Source: Nocardiopsis sp. YSL2 (lineage in GTDB: Bacteria; Actinomycetota; Actinomycetes; Streptosporangiales; Streptosporangiaceae). Taken from it: DNA of 64,000 bases. Below are positions 8,137 to 17,311 of this stretch, in pieces; the stretch's first letter is position 1, and every line of letters starts with the position of its first letter. The DNA lies in contig NZ_JAMOAO010000001.1 of NCBI RefSeq assembly GCF_030555055.1, positions 2,790,001 through 2,854,000 on the forward strand, in the 5' to 3' direction. A program made the position numbers and the translations under genes. Under the pieces are notes generated by a model. It did not search any database and was not told the origin of the DNA. It was given only the letters and a program-made list of their open reading frames with translations.

Positions 8137-10019
8137 CCGCGAACACCCCCGACGCCGGTGACGGCAACACCGTCCACCCGTCGCCCGCCACCACCTCCGA
8201 CGGACGCCTCCAGCGCGGGGTCCACCCTGTCGTCGCCGAGGTCACCCGACGCCTGGCCGAGCGCAGTGCCGCCAGCCGCTCCGCCTACCTGGAGCGGATC
8301 GCCGCCGCGGCGAGCGAGGGTCCCGCCCGGGGCTCCCTCGGCTGTGCCAACCTCGCTCACGGATTCGCCGCCTGCGGAGTCTCCGACAAGCTCAAGCTGT
8401 CGGGCGACGTGACCCCCAACCTGGCGATCGTCTCCTCCTACAACGACATGCTCTCCGCGCACCAGCCGCTGAAGGACTACCCCGAGACCATCAAGGCCGC
8501 GGTGGCCGAGGCGGGCGGCGTCGCCCAGTTCGCCGGCGGCGTGCCCGCCATGTGCGACGGCATCACCCAGGGGCGCGCGGGCATGGAGCTCTCGTTGTTC
8601 AGCCGCGACGTGATCGCCATGGCCACCGCCGTTGCGCTCTCCCACGACATGTTCGACGGCGCCCTCATGCTGGGTGTGTGCGACAAGATCGTGCCCGGCC
8701 TGCTGATCGGCGCGCTGTCCTTCGGTCACCTGCCGGTGGCCTTCGTCCCCGCCGGTCCGATGCCCTCCGGCCTGCCCAACAAGGACAAGGCGCGGGTGCG
8801 CCAGCAGTTCGCCGAGGGCAAGGTGGGGCGCCGCGAGCTGCTCCAGGCCGAGTCCGCCGCCTACCACTCGCCCGGCACCTGCACGTTCTACGGCACGGCC
8901 AACTCCAACCAGATGCTCATGGAGGTCATGGGCCTGCACCTGCCCGGTGCGAGCTTCGAGCAGCCGGGCACACCGCTGCGCGAGGCGTTCACCGCCGAAG
9001 CCGGGCGCCGCGTCCTCGGGCACACCGCCCTGGGGCAGCACCACACCCCGATCGGTGAGCAGGTCGACGAACGCGCGATCGTCAACGCCGTGGTCGCGTT
9101 GCTGGCCACCGGCGGGTCGAGCAACCACACCCTGCACCTGGTGGCCATGGCCGCCGCGGCCGGGATCGAGCTGACCTGGGACGACTTCGCGAGCCTGTCC
9201 GAGGTCGTGCCGCTGCTCACCCGCATGTACCCGAACGGTGCCGCGGACGTGAACCAGTTCCACGAGGCCGGCGGCATGGCCTACCTGATCGGCTCCCTGC
9301 TCGACGCCGGTCTCCTCCACGAGGACGTGCGCACCCTGATGGGCGGGGGCCTGTCGCAGTACCGGCTGGCTCCGCGCCTGGACGACGGCAACCTGACCTG
9401 GGTCGACGAGGTCAAGGAGAGCGGCGACACCAGCGTGCTCCGCGGCGTCGAGGACCCCTTCGCCCCCGACGGCGGCCTGCGCATGCTCTCGGGCAACCTG
9501 GGCCGCGCGGTCATCAAGGTCTCGGCCGTGGCCCCCGAGCGGCACGTCGTGGAGGCCCCGGCCAAGGTGTTCGGGGACCAGGCCGAACTCCAGGCCGCCT
9601 TCTCCGCCGGTGAGCTGACCGGTGACTTCGTCGCCGTGGTGCGCTTCCAGGGCCCGCGGGCCAACGGTATGCCCGAGCTGCACAAGCTCACCCCGCCGCT
9701 GGCGGTGCTCCAGGACCGCGGCCAGAAGGTCGCCCTGGTGACCGACGGGCGCATGTCCGGCGCCTCCGGCAAGGTGCCCGCCGCCATCCACGTCTCCCCG
9801 GAGGCGAAGGCGGGCGGTCCGCTGGCGTTCGTGCGCGACGGCGACCTCATCCGGCTGGACGCCACCACCGGCACACTGGAGGTGCTGGCCGACCTCAGCG
9901 GGCGCGAGCCCGCCGAGGCGACGGCGGACTCCGCTTCCGGTACCGGCCGCGAGCTGTTCGCGGCCATGCGCGGCTCGGTCGGCCCCGCCGAGAAGGGCGC
10001 CGGAGTCTTCCACCTCTGA
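8133..10019 (+). CDS. edd: phosphogluconate dehydratase
   Basis: 628 residues. It dehydrates 6-phosphogluconate to 2-keto-3-deoxy-6-phosphogluconate, the defining step of the Entner-Doudoroff route. It belongs to the IlvD/Edd iron-sulfur dehydratases: [13 protein letters not shown] near residue 70, [37 protein letters not shown] and [17 protein letters not shown] near the C-terminus. Dihydroxyacid dehydratase is the alternative, but the length and the zwf and eda neighbours favour Edd. It starts inside the zwf stop codon. A tandem 81-bp duplication separates it from eda. Confidence 0.95.
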   Translation: MTANTPDAGDGNTVHPSPATTSDGRLQRGVHPVVAEVTRRLAERSAASRSAYLERIAAAASEGPARGSLGCANLAHGFAACGVSDKLKLSGDVTPNLAIVSSYNDMLSAHQPLKDYPETIKAAVAEAGGVAQFAGGVPAMCDGITQGRAGMELSLFSRDVIAMATAVALSHDMFDGALMLGVCDKIVPGLLIGALSFGHLPVAFVPAGPMPSGLPNKDKARVRQQFAEGKVGRRELLQAESAAYHSPGTCTFYGTANSNQMLMEVMGLHLPGASFEQPGTPLREAFTAEAGRRVLGHTALGQHHTPIGEQVDERAIVNAVVALLATGGSSNHTLHLVAMAAAAGIELTWDDFASLSEVVPLLTRMYPNGAADVNQFHEAGGMAYLIGSLLDAGLLHEDVRTLMGGGLSQYRLAPRLDDGNLTWVDEVKESGDTSVLRGVEDPFAPDGGLRMLSGNLGRAVIKVSAVAPERHVVEAPAKVFGDQAELQAAFSAGELTGDFVAVVRFQGPRANGMPELHKLTPPLAVLQDRGQKVALVTDGRMSGASGKVPAAIHVSPEAKAGGPLAFVRDGDLIRLDATTGTLEVLADLSGREPAEATADSASGTGRELFAAMRGSVGPAEKGAGVFHL

Positions 10020-10030
10020 CCCGCCCGGCG

Positions 10031-10194
10031 GCCCGCCCGTCGCCCGCCATCGCCCACCGGGGTGCTGCGCGGGGGTGGGCTACCGCCCTCAACCGAGGCG
10101 CTTCGCGCCCAGCCCGCCCGTCGCCCGCCATCGCCCACCGGGGTGCTGCGCGGGGGTGGGCTACCGCCCTCAACCGAGGCGCTTCGCGCCCAGC
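10031..10194 (+). repeat. perfect 81-bp tandem duplication between edd and eda
   Basis: Bases 10031-10111 are repeated without mismatch at 10112-10192, and the identity runs two bases further. Each unit contains the inverted pair GCCCACC/GGTGGGC (10052-10058 and 10074-10080 in the first copy), so the RNA can form two identical hairpins between the two cistrons. The period is a multiple of three, but no start codon with a ribosome binding site suggests translation. Confidence 0.93.
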
Positions 10195-10225
10195 TCAGTT
10201 TGATCGAATCCTGGAGAGCACGCAC

Positions 10226-10864
10226 ATGACGACGACGCCCCGATCTGGAGCCGACATCCTGGACCTCGCCCCGGTCATGCCGGTGGTCGTGGTCTCCGAC
10301 GCCGAGACGGCGGTGCCGCTGGCCCGCGCGCTGGTGGCGGGCGGGCTGCCCGGCATCGAGGTGACCCTGCGGACCCCGGCCGCGCTGGAGGCGATCGAGC
10401 GGATCGCCGCCGAGGTGCCCGAGGCCGTCGTGGGCGCGGGCACCGTGGCCACCCCGGACCAGGCGCGGGCGGCGGCGGAGGCGGGTTCCCGCTTCCTGGT
10501 CAGCCCCGGCTGCACCCCCGACCTGGCCCAGGGGATGGCCGACACCGGACTGCCCTTCCTGCCGGGTGTGGCCACGGTGTCCGAGGCGCTGGCACTGATG
10601 GAGCGCGGGATCACCGCGATGAAGTTCTTCCCGGCCGAGGCGGCGGGCGGTGTCCCGTTCCTGAAGTCGCTGGGCGGCCCCCTGCCCCAGGTGCGGTTCT
10701 GCCCGACCGGTGGCATCACGGCCGCGTCGGCACCCACCTACCTGGCGCTGCCCAACGTCGGCTGTGTCGGCGGCAGCTGGCTGACCCCGTCCGACCTGGT
10801 GTCGGCGGGCGCGTGGGACAAGGTCGAGGCGCTGGCCCGCGAGGCCGCCGCCCTGCGCGGCTGA
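10226..10864 (+). CDS. eda: 2-dehydro-3-deoxyphosphogluconate aldolase
   Basis: 212 residues. It splits KDPG into pyruvate and glyceraldehyde-3-phosphate. The class I aldolase motifs are present: [33 protein letters not shown], and the Schiff-base Lys133 in AMKFFPAE, then FCPTGGI. GGAGAG upstream sets the ATG at 10226. It is the third gene of the zwf-edd-eda set and ends in a strong terminator. Confidence 0.95.
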   Translation: MTTTPRSGADILDLAPVMPVVVVSDAETAVPLARALVAGGLPGIEVTLRTPAALEAIERIAAEVPEAVVGAGTVATPDQARAAAEAGSRFLVSPGCTPDLAQGMADTGLPFLPGVATVSEALALMERGITAMKFFPAEAAGGVPFLKSLGGPLPQVRFCPTGGITAASAPTYLALPNVGCVGGSWLTPSDLVSAGAWDKVEALAREAAALRG

Positions 10865-10879
10865 GGCGCGAGAGGACCT

Positions 10880-10918
10880 GAACGGCCGTGTGTCCCCACG
10901 AGGGGCGCACGGCCGTTC
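10880..10918 (+). terminator. terminator of the Entner-Doudoroff operon
   Basis: GAACGGCCGTG (10880-10890) and CACGGCCGTTC (10908-10918) form a perfect 11-bp stem that can extend inward with G-U pairs and CCC/GGG, 16 bases past the eda stop. Confidence 0.75.
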
Positions 10919-10957
10919 CCGTTCGCGAAGGCAGACGATACGCGCGGTATGGTTTAG

Positions 10958-10975
10958 TATGCAGACTACTGCATA
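10958..10975 (+). promoter_or_regulatory. operator-like palindrome before the PaiB-like gene
   Basis: TATGCAG-ACTA-CTGCATA is a perfect 7-bp inverted repeat, 16 bases ahead of the GTG start. It lies in a short A/T-rich patch (TATGGTTTAGTATG) that probably contains the promoter, so a bound protein would block transcription. The cognate regulator is not known. Confidence 0.6.
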
Positions 10976-10991
10976 TTCTTGAGGTGATGTC

Positions 10992-11642
10992 GTGCTCATC
11001 CATCCGTGGGACGCCGCGGTCGGCGACGACGAGTGGCGCACCTGGATCGCTGAGGGCCGCGACTTCGGCCAGCTCGCCGTCAACGGCCCCGCCGGACGCC
11101 CGCCGGTGGTCGTCCCCGTCCACGCCGCCCCGGAACCGGGGCGGCTGCTGGTGCACCTGGCCCGGCCCAATCCGGTGTGGAAGGTCCTCTCCGACGGCGA
11201 CCCGGTGCTCTACACCGTGATCGACGACCACGCCTTCGTTCCGGGGACCCTGCGCGCCCAGCCCGGAACGGACCCGCGCGACGGCGTGCCCACCAGCTAC
11301 TACGCGGCGGTCCAGTTCACCTGCCGGGCCGAGTTCGTGGACGATCCGACGGACAAGGCCGAGCTGCTCAACGCCCAGATGGCCTACTTCCAGAGCGAGG
11401 AGGGCTACGCGCCCGTCACCCCGGACGGGCCCCCGTACGCCCGGCTGCTCTCCGGCATCCGGGGCCTGCGCCTGCACGTGGAGGAGGCCGCCGCCAAGTT
11501 CAAGTACGACGACCGGAGACCGACCGAACAGCGCGCGGAGATCGCCGACGGGCTCGTCGCCCGGGACCCGGCCAACGGCGGAGCCGCCCGCCAGCAGCGA
11601 CGGCGGCTCCGGGAGATCGGTGACTGGGGAGGGCGGCCGTAG
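10992..11642 (+). CDS. PaiB-like FMN-binding protein
   Basis: 216 residues from a GTG preceded by GAGGTGAT. The N-terminus [10 protein letters not shown]-x-E and motifs [29 protein letters not shown] and KFKYDDRRP-x-EQR match the FMN-binding split-barrel family named after Bacillus PaiB (annotated as a negative transcriptional regulator). Members bind flavin and probably act as small-molecule oxidoreductases; direct DNA binding is doubtful. It is a single gene with its own operator-like palindrome and converges on the methyltransferase gene. Confidence 0.85.
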   Translation: MLIHPWDAAVGDDEWRTWIAEGRDFGQLAVNGPAGRPPVVVPVHAAPEPGRLLVHLARPNPVWKVLSDGDPVLYTVIDDHAFVPGTLRAQPGTDPRDGVPTSYYAAVQFTCRAEFVDDPTDKAELLNAQMAYFQSEEGYAPVTPDGPPYARLLSGIRGLRLHVEEAAAKFKYDDRRPTEQRAEIADGLVARDPANGGAARQQRRRLREIGDWGGRP

Positions 11643-11699
11643 GTCACGCGCCTCCGGCACCCGGGGGCGAACCGGGGACGAGGTTCGGGGAACCCGGCC

Positions 11700-12425
11700 T
11701 CAGCGGGCGGGCCGCACGTCCTGGTGCACCGGCATGCGGAAGAAGATCATCGGGTTGTGGGTGCTCGTGCGGACCGGTTCACCCAGGCCCAGGTCCTCCC
11801 GCAGCTCCATGAGCGCGGTGTAGGGGGCGGGCGCCTTCTTGCGCGAGACGGTGAGGAAGTCGGTGCCGGTCCGGCGCAGCCACGACAGCACCACGGCCCC
11901 CTCGGTCAGCGGCAGGGCCCGCTTGCCGTGGAACACGTCGTGGACGCTCACCGGCGTACCCGGCGCCACCCGGGGGAACAGCTCGTTCAGGTACCACTTC
12001 GCGAAGCGGCCGTTGTGCGCGGCGTCCACGAACAGGTAGTCGATCCCCTCGGGAACCTCGGCCATGTTCTGGCGCACGTCGCCCTTGTGGAACTCCCAGC
12101 GGCCCAGCGCCAGTTCCTCGGGCACGTTCGCCACCACGTTGTCCACGATGTCGAAGGAGTGCAGCGTCCCCCGGCCGTTGTCGCGCAGCGCCGACAGGAT
12201 CCAGGTGGTGGACCAGCCGTGGAAGGTGCCCAGCTCCATCACCGTGTCCGGTCGCCGCTCGCGCAGGAGGAGGTAGGTGATCTCCGCCTCCAGGTCGTCC
12301 AGCTGGGGGGTCATCCGCCCCTCGGTGCGCCGGAGGAACTCCCGCTGCGCGTCCCGGACCTCCGCCAGCGGACCGCGGTACCTGCGGTACAGGTCGCCGA
12401 TCAACGACAGGTCGAGGTCCTCCAT
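11700..12425 (-). CDS. class I SAM-dependent methyltransferase
   Basis: 241 residues from the ATG at 12423-12425, which has GGGAGGGG upstream. The SAM-binding glycine-type loop is VMELGTFHGWSTTWILSAL (about 60-78), followed by LHSFDIVD (acidic residue at the end of beta-2), WEFHKGDVRQNM and IDYLFVDAAHNG. This pattern fits the Methyltransf_24 / cephalosporin-hydroxylase-like (CmcI) group. The substrate cannot be told. An in-frame upstream extension of 79 codons lacks a ribosome binding site and is not counted. Confidence 0.8.
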   Translation of the reverse strand: MEDLDLSLIGDLYRRYRGPLAEVRDAQREFLRRTEGRMTPQLDDLEAEITYLLLRERRPDTVMELGTFHGWSTTWILSALRDNGRGTLHSFDIVDNVVANVPEELALGRWEFHKGDVRQNMAEVPEGIDYLFVDAAHNGRFAKWYLNELFPRVAPGTPVSVHDVFHGKRALPLTEGAVVLSWLRRTGTDFLTVSRKKAPAPYTALMELREDLGLGEPVRTSTHNPMIFFRMPVHQDVRPAR

Positions 12426-12665
12426 ACCATCCCCTCCCGGGATACGCGGCGCGGTCGCGCGCCGATGCGGAGCCGACGCGTGGTCCACCCTATCGCCGGG
12501 CGCGGCGCACGTTCCGTTCCGCCGCGCGGCGTCGACGGCGCCGCCTCCGTGGGGCCGTTCACGCTCCGCGCGACGGAACGCGGGCGGCGATGCAGGCCCG
12601 GACGGCGGCGTCGGCAGCGATGTTGGCCGCCCGCCGCAGGTCGGCCGCGGCGGCCCGCTCACGGC

Positions 12666-13262
12666 TCACGGAGAGCCGGTAGCGCACGGGGTCGCCGGCT
12701 TGGCGGGACAGCCGACCAGATGGTCGTCGACCAGCCCGTTGGCCTGGAGATAGGAGTAGACGATGGTGGTGCCGACGAAGTTGAACCCGCGCTTCTTCAG
12801 GTCCCTGCCGACGCGGTCCGACAACGGCGTGCTGGCCGGGACCTCGGAGGCGTCCGTGAAGTGGTGGACGACCGGAGTGTGGTCCACCCACCCCCACAGG
12901 TAGTCGGCGAAGGTTCCGAACTCCTTCTGCACGCGCAGGAACGCCTGGGCGTTGCGGACGGCGGAGGCGATCTTGAGGCGGTTGCGGATGATCCCGGCGT
13001 CCTGGAGGAGGCGGTCGGTGTCGGCCTGTCCGTACTCCGCGATCCGCTGGACGTCGAAGCCGTCCATGGCCGCGCGGTAGTTCTCCCGCTTGTTGAGCAC
13101 GGTGGACCAGGACAGTCCGGCCTGGGCCCCTTCCAGCACCAGCATCTCGAACAGGTGGCGGTCGTCGTGCGAGGGCCGGCCCCACTCGGTGTCGTGGTAG
13201 GCGCGCATGAGTTCCGAGGAGCCCTGCGCCCAGGAACACAGTCGGTCGTCGGTCGGGGGCAT
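12666..13262 (-). CDS. tag: DNA-3-methyladenine glycosylase I
   Basis: 198 residues. It removes 3-methyladenine from alkylated DNA. Typical Tag features are seen: zinc-site Cys9 in RLCSWAQG, YHDTEWGRPSHDDRHLFEML, EGAQAGLSWSTVLNKRENYR, FGTFADYLWG and GFNFVGTTIVYSYLQANGLVDDH-x2-GC, the last providing the other His and Cys ligands. GAGGAG sets the start. The last 16 residues after the zinc Cys (PAKPATPCATGSP) are unlike the family and may reflect a late frameshift, without loss of the core. Confidence 0.92.
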   Translation of the reverse strand: MPPTDDRLCSWAQGSSELMRAYHDTEWGRPSHDDRHLFEMLVLEGAQAGLSWSTVLNKRENYRAAMDGFDVQRIAEYGQADTDRLLQDAGIIRNRLKIASAVRNAQAFLRVQKEFGTFADYLWGWVDHTPVVHHFTDASEVPASTPLSDRVGRDLKKRGFNFVGTTIVYSYLQANGLVDDHLVGCPAKPATPCATGSP

Positions 13263-13375
13263 GGCGACTCCTCGAAGCGCTGGTGTGCGGTGGTCGTCCC
13301 CCATGGTGGCAGCGCCGGCGGACAGTGCGGGGAATGGCGTTGTGGGGCGGGCACCTCCCGGAGGATGATCGAGCC

Positions 13376-13954
13376 ATGACGGATATCGACGCGAGCGCCG
13401 ACCCGGCGGGCCGGAGCGCCCGGCGGGTGCGCCTCGTGGAACTCGGCGTACCCGCTCTCGCCGCACTGGCCGACGGGGACCTGGCCGCGGCAGGTGAGGC
13501 CGCGGGGGCCGAGTTGGGGCCCTACTTCCTCGGCGAGACCTGGTGGTGGCGGCTGCGGCAGTCCCAGCTCCAGGACGATCCGCACCGCGCCGGGTGGCTG
13601 GCCCACGCGGCGGTGGACGCCGAGGCCGACGGGCCGAGCGCGGCGGTCGGGTTCGCCAGCTTCCACGGGCCGCCGGACGACCACGGGATGGTCGAGATCG
13701 GCTACGCGGTGGCTCCGGAGTTCCGCCGTCGCGGCTACGCCAGGGCCATCGTGGCGGCGTTGATCGTCCGGGCCGCCACGGCCCCGGAGGTCACGACGGT
13801 GCGCGCGGCGATCAGCCCGGACAACCCCGCGTCGCTGGCGGTCATCGCCGGATTCGGGTTCGAGCACGTGGGCCAGCAGTGGGAGAAGGCGGACGGCCTG
13901 GAGTACCTGTACGAGCGCCCGGTGGTCCTGTCGCCCGGCCGATCCGGAACCTAG
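13376..13954 (+). CDS. GNAT-family N-acetyltransferase
   Basis: 192 residues. GGAGG lies about ten bases before the ATG. The acetyl-CoA loop is EFRRRGYARAIVAALI (motif A, R-x2-G-x-A), preceded by the beta-strand MVEIGYAVAPE and followed by VRAAISPDNPASLAVIAGFGFEHVG (motif B). This resembles RimJ/RimL-type acetyltransferases; the substrate is unknown. It is divergent from tag and ends three bases before a 30-bp palindrome. Confidence 0.85.
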   Translation: MTDIDASADPAGRSARRVRLVELGVPALAALADGDLAAAGEAAGAELGPYFLGETWWWRLRQSQLQDDPHRAGWLAHAAVDAEADGPSAAVGFASFHGPPDDHGMVEIGYAVAPEFRRRGYARAIVAALIVRAATAPEVTTVRAAISPDNPASLAVIAGFGFEHVGQQWEKADGLEYLYERPVVLSPGRSGT

Positions 13955-13956
13955 AC

Positions 13957-13986
13957 GACAGGTACCTTGACATCAAGGTACCTGTC
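13957..13986. repeat. 30-bp palindrome after the GNAT gene
   Basis: GACAGGTACCTTGA and its exact complement TCAAGGTACCTGTC flank the dinucleotide CA. The stem is 14 bp with almost no loop, and no T-run follows. The core TTGACATCAA is symmetric and resembles MarR-type operator half-sites. It may be a terminator hairpin or a protein-binding site. Confidence 0.8.
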
Positions 13987-14373
13987 GGCTCGGGGCAGTG
14001 AGGAGAGTGCCACGACCGGAACCTCCCTCGGCGGCGGGGTCCGCGCGCCACGGCTCGCAGGGAAGGCGGAACAGAAACCCGGGGCCTGTCCTTCCCTCCA
14101 CGGGGTTTCCGCCGTCGGAAGGTGAGACATTCGGGCACGATCTCTGTTCTTCGGTGCGCAAACGTCCAACACCACCCGAAAGTCACGTGACAGTGCGAGT
14201 CGGGCGCGATAGAACGGCAGGCAGTGTCCTGGGCGCGCGGACCGGCCGCTGGTGGGCTCCGGCCGTCCCGCCGTGCCCGGCAGCGGTCGTCTCGGCTCGC
14301 CACGACGTTTCCCGCCGCCGCAACCGGGGTGGGCCGCCCAGGCCGATGAGCACCGACCCCAGGAGCCGCAGCC
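13987..14373 (+). other. non-coding interval before the M3 peptidase gene
   Basis: No gene is supported; the opposite-strand open frame across here continues antisense through the peptidase gene and lacks family features. The stretch presumably carries the peptidase promoter. AGGAG near 14361 is the ribosome binding site for the TTG start at 14374. Confidence 0.55.
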
Positions 14374-16338
14374 TTGACCGACAATCCCTTCTTCGCGCCC
14401 AGCACCCTTCCCTACGGACTGCCGGACTTCGCCGCCGTCCGCGAGGAGCACTTCGTCCCGGCGTTCGAGCGGGGTATGGCCGACCACCTGGCCGAAGTCG
14501 AGGCGATCGCGAACAGCCCCGAACCGCCGACCTTCGACAACACCCTCGCGGCGCTGGAGCGGTCCGGCCGGATCCTGCACCGCGTCCAGACGGTGTTCGA
14601 CACGCTGGCCGAGTCCCTCGGCACGGAGGGCATCTGGGAGATCGAGAGGGAGATGGCGCCGAGGCTCGCCCGGCACCGGGACGCGATCACGCTCCACCGT
14701 CCCTTGTGGGAGCGGATCAGGCGGGTCACCGCCGCCGACCCCGAGGAGGCACGGCTGCTGGAGCGCTACCGCACGGACTTCGTCAAGGCCGGCGCGGACC
14801 TGACCGAGGACCAGCAGGCCCGGCTGCGCGAGCTCAACGGCGAGCTCGCCGAGCTCTCCACGGAGTTCGCCCAGAACGTCCTCAGATCCGCCACCGAGTC
14901 CGCGCTCGTCGTCGGGAACGCCGCCGAGCTCGACGGGCTGGACGAGGCCCGGATCCGGGCGATCGAAAAGGACGGCGAGTACGTCCTCCCACTGCTGAAC
15001 AGCACCGTGCAGCCCGCGCTCGCCCGGCTGACCGACCGCGCCACGCGCGAGCGGCTCTACACCCTCAGCACCGAGCGCGCCCCGGAGAACCTCGCCCTCG
15101 CGGCCCGGATGGCGACTCTGCGCGCCGAGCGCGCCGTGCTGCTCGGCTACCCCGACCACGCCGCGTACAAGGTCGCCGACCAGACGGCGAGGACCGTCGA
15201 CGCGGTGGAGGAGCGGCTCGGACAGCTCGTCGGCCCTGCCGTCCGCAACGCCCTGAAGGAGGCCGAGGCACTGGCCGAGCAGGCCGGCCACGCCATCGAG
15301 CCCTGGGACTGGTCCTTCTACACCGAGAAGGTCCGCCAGGCGCGCTACGACATCGACAAGGACGCCCTGCGGCCCTTCTTCGAGCTGAACCGGGTCTACG
15401 AGGACGGGGTCTTCCTCGCCGCCGCCCTGTTGTACGGCGTCACCCTCACCGAGCGGCACGACCTGCACGGCTACCACCCCGACGTACGCGTGTGGGAGGT
15501 CTTCGACGAGGACGGCACCGCACTCGGGCTCTTCCTGCTCGACCCCTACGCCCGCCCGACCAAGCGGGGCGGCGCCTGGATGCACAACCTGGTCGAGCAG
15601 TCGTTCCTGCTGGACGAGCGCCCGGTGGTCGTCAACAACCTCAACATCGCCAAGCCGGAGACCGGGCCGACCCTGCTGACCCTGGACGAGGTCCGGACGG
15701 CCTTCCACGAGTTCGGCCACGCCCTCCACGGCCTGTTCTCGTCGGTCCGCTTCCCCCGGCTCGAAGGCACCAACGTGCCGCGCGACTTCGTGGAGTACCC
15801 GTCCCAGGTCAACGAGATGTGGATGTTCTGGCCGGAGATCCTCGCCGGCTACGCCAGGCACCACGAGACCGGGGAGCCGCTTCCGGGCGACCTCGTCGCG
15901 AAGCTGACCGAGGCCCAGACGTTCAACCAGGGCTTCGCGATGGTGGAGTACCTCGCGGCCGCCCTGCTCGACTGGTCCTGGCACCGCATCGGCGCCGACG
16001 AGGACCTGGACCCGCCCGCGTTCGAGGCGCGCGCGCTGGAGCGGTGGGGCCTGGACCTCGACCAGGTGCGCCCGCGCTACCGCACCGCCTACTTCCTGCA
16101 CATCTTCTCCGGCGACTACCACGCGGGCTACTACTCCTACGTGTGGAGCCAGGTCTTCGACGCCGAGAGCGTGGAGTGGTTCACCGCCAACGGCGGACCG
16201 ACCAGGGAGAACGGTGACCGCTTCCGGGAGCTGGTGCTGGCGCGCGGCGGGAGCGTCGACCCCCTGGACGCCTTCCGCGAGTTCCTCGGCCGCGACGCGG
16301 AGATGGGCCCGCTGCTGCGCCGCAAGGGCCTGGAGTAG
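14374..16338 (+). CDS. M3-family metallopeptidase (oligopeptidase A / dipeptidyl carboxypeptidase type)
   Basis: 654 residues from a TTG with AGGAG upstream; the family start TDNPFFAPSTLPYGLPDF follows. The zinc motif HEFGHALHG is at residues 445-453, followed by the conserved EGTNVPRDFVEYPSQVNEMW, which supplies the third ligand, and later YRTAYFLHIFSGDYHAGYYSYVWS for substrate binding. Such cytoplasmic enzymes trim short peptides, including released signal peptides. Length is near the usual 680 residues. The gene stands alone. Confidence 0.93.
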   Translation: MTDNPFFAPSTLPYGLPDFAAVREEHFVPAFERGMADHLAEVEAIANSPEPPTFDNTLAALERSGRILHRVQTVFDTLAESLGTEGIWEIEREMAPRLARHRDAITLHRPLWERIRRVTAADPEEARLLERYRTDFVKAGADLTEDQQARLRELNGELAELSTEFAQNVLRSATESALVVGNAAELDGLDEARIRAIEKDGEYVLPLLNSTVQPALARLTDRATRERLYTLSTERAPENLALAARMATLRAERAVLLGYPDHAAYKVADQTARTVDAVEERLGQLVGPAVRNALKEAEALAEQAGHAIEPWDWSFYTEKVRQARYDIDKDALRPFFELNRVYEDGVFLAAALLYGVTLTERHDLHGYHPDVRVWEVFDEDGTALGLFLLDPYARPTKRGGAWMHNLVEQSFLLDERPVVVNNLNIAKPETGPTLLTLDEVRTAFHEFGHALHGLFSSVRFPRLEGTNVPRDFVEYPSQVNEMWMFWPEILAGYARHHETGEPLPGDLVAKLTEAQTFNQGFAMVEYLAAALLDWSWHRIGADEDLDPPAFEARALERWGLDLDQVRPRYRTAYFLHIFSGDYHAGYYSYVWSQVFDAESVEWFTANGGPTRENGDRFRELVLARGGSVDPLDAFREFLGRDAEMGPLLRRKGLE

Positions 16339-16457
16339 CACCGGCGGGCGCCTCCCGCCCCAGGGCGACCGGGCGAGCGGGGTCGAGAAGCCGGGCCGGA
16401 CGGCGCCCGCCACGCCCGCGTCGGGGAGGCGCCGCACGGTACGCCCTGCCGGTGGCG

Positions 16458-17183
16458 TCAGGCTCCGGGGATGCCGACGGCGCGCGCCGCCGCGCGTGCC
16501 ACGCGTTCCAGGTGCGCCTCGCGTGCGTCGATGATGTTGGCGTAGTGGCCGAAGAGCTCGAAGCCGACCGTTCCGAACAGTGTGGTCCACCCGTCGATGA
16601 CCCCGAGCGCCATCTCCGGCGGGGCACCGGTGAGCATCGCGGCCTGCTCGGGCTCCAGGTCGGCGGCGATGCGCTCGATACGCGCCACGATGTCGTCTCG
16701 CAGCTCCGGCGGCACCGGCGGCAGGTCCGCGGGGGCCAGGCCCGGCCCCTGGCGGGCATCGTGAGCGATGCGCGTGAGCAGCAGCACGACGCGGGTGGCC
16801 GGTTCGGTGGTGTCCCGCGGTGCCGCGTAACCCGGTACCGGTGAGCCGTAGATGAGGGCGTACTCGTGCGGATGGGCCAGCGCCCAGGCGCGTACCGCCC
16901 GGAAGACGGCGATCCAGCGCCCGGCGTGGTCGTCGCGGGCGACGGCGGACTCCGCCTTCTGCGCCGCGTCCCCCGCTCCTTCGTAGGCCGCGACGATGAG
17001 CGCCGTCAGCAGCGCGTCCCGGTTCGGGAAGTACCGGTAGACCGCCGACGCGGCCATGCCGAGTTCGCGCGTGACGGCGCGTACCGACAGGCCCGCCGCG
17101 CCGCGCTCGGCGAGATGGCGGCGCGCGACCTCGGTGATCTCGGCGACGTACTCGGCGCGAACGCGGTCTCGGATGCCAACCAT
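16458..17183 (-). CDS. TetR-family regulator with WHG-type C-terminal domain
   Basis: 241 residues. The N-terminal helix-turn-helix reads GAAGLSVRAVTRELGMAASAVYRYFPNRDALLTALIV. The C-terminal part (PHEYALIYGSPVPGY) matches a ligand-binding domain common in actinobacterial TetR proteins. I chose the ATG at 17181-17183; the in-frame start 23 codons upstream would overlap the operator area. It is divergent from an SDR gene, and repeated GATCAGTG/GATCACTG-like boxes lie between them, so it probably represses both. Confidence 0.87.
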   Translation of the reverse strand: MVGIRDRVRAEYVAEITEVARRHLAERGAAGLSVRAVTRELGMAASAVYRYFPNRDALLTALIVAAYEGAGDAAQKAESAVARDDHAGRWIAVFRAVRAWALAHPHEYALIYGSPVPGYAAPRDTTEPATRVVLLLTRIAHDARQGPGLAPADLPPVPPELRDDIVARIERIAADLEPEQAAMLTGAPPEMALGVIDGWTTLFGTVGFELFGHYANIIDAREAHLERVARAAARAVGIPGA

Positions 17184-17202
17184 GCGGCGAGTCTGCCACG
17201 AA

Positions 17203-17286
17203 AGATCAGTGATGTGAAGTGTGAACAGTGATCTTGACTGGAGGGTCTTCATCGTGGAACGCTGATCTTGTGCGAGATCACTGTTC
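17203..17286. promoter_or_regulatory. operator boxes between the TetR and SDR genes
   Basis: Four related boxes occur in 84 bases: AAGATCAGTG (about 17202-17211), GAACAGTGATCT (17223-17234), GCTGATCTT (17261-17269) and AGATCACTGTTC (17275-17286). The second and fourth are exact reverse complements; the first pairs with the second with one mismatch over ten bases. The arrangement suggests two TetR operator sites, one over each promoter. Confidence 0.6.
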
Positions 17287-17311
17287 TCGCCAATGTCGAG
17301 AAGGGTCCACC

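Noticed and set aside
10031-10194. CRISPR-like repeat
   Set aside because: Only two directly adjacent 81-bp copies with no spacers and no cas genes.
12559-12665. Alternative C-terminal extension of tag in another frame
   Set aside because: A frame continues the reading toward 12559 after the zinc Cys, but the stop at 12666 leaves the conserved core whole and no homology supports the longer version.
13951-17199. 1082-codon open frame on the minus strand
   Set aside because: It runs antisense through the M3 peptidase, whose zinc motif and full-length fit are clear. The long frame is a side effect of GC-rich third codon positions.
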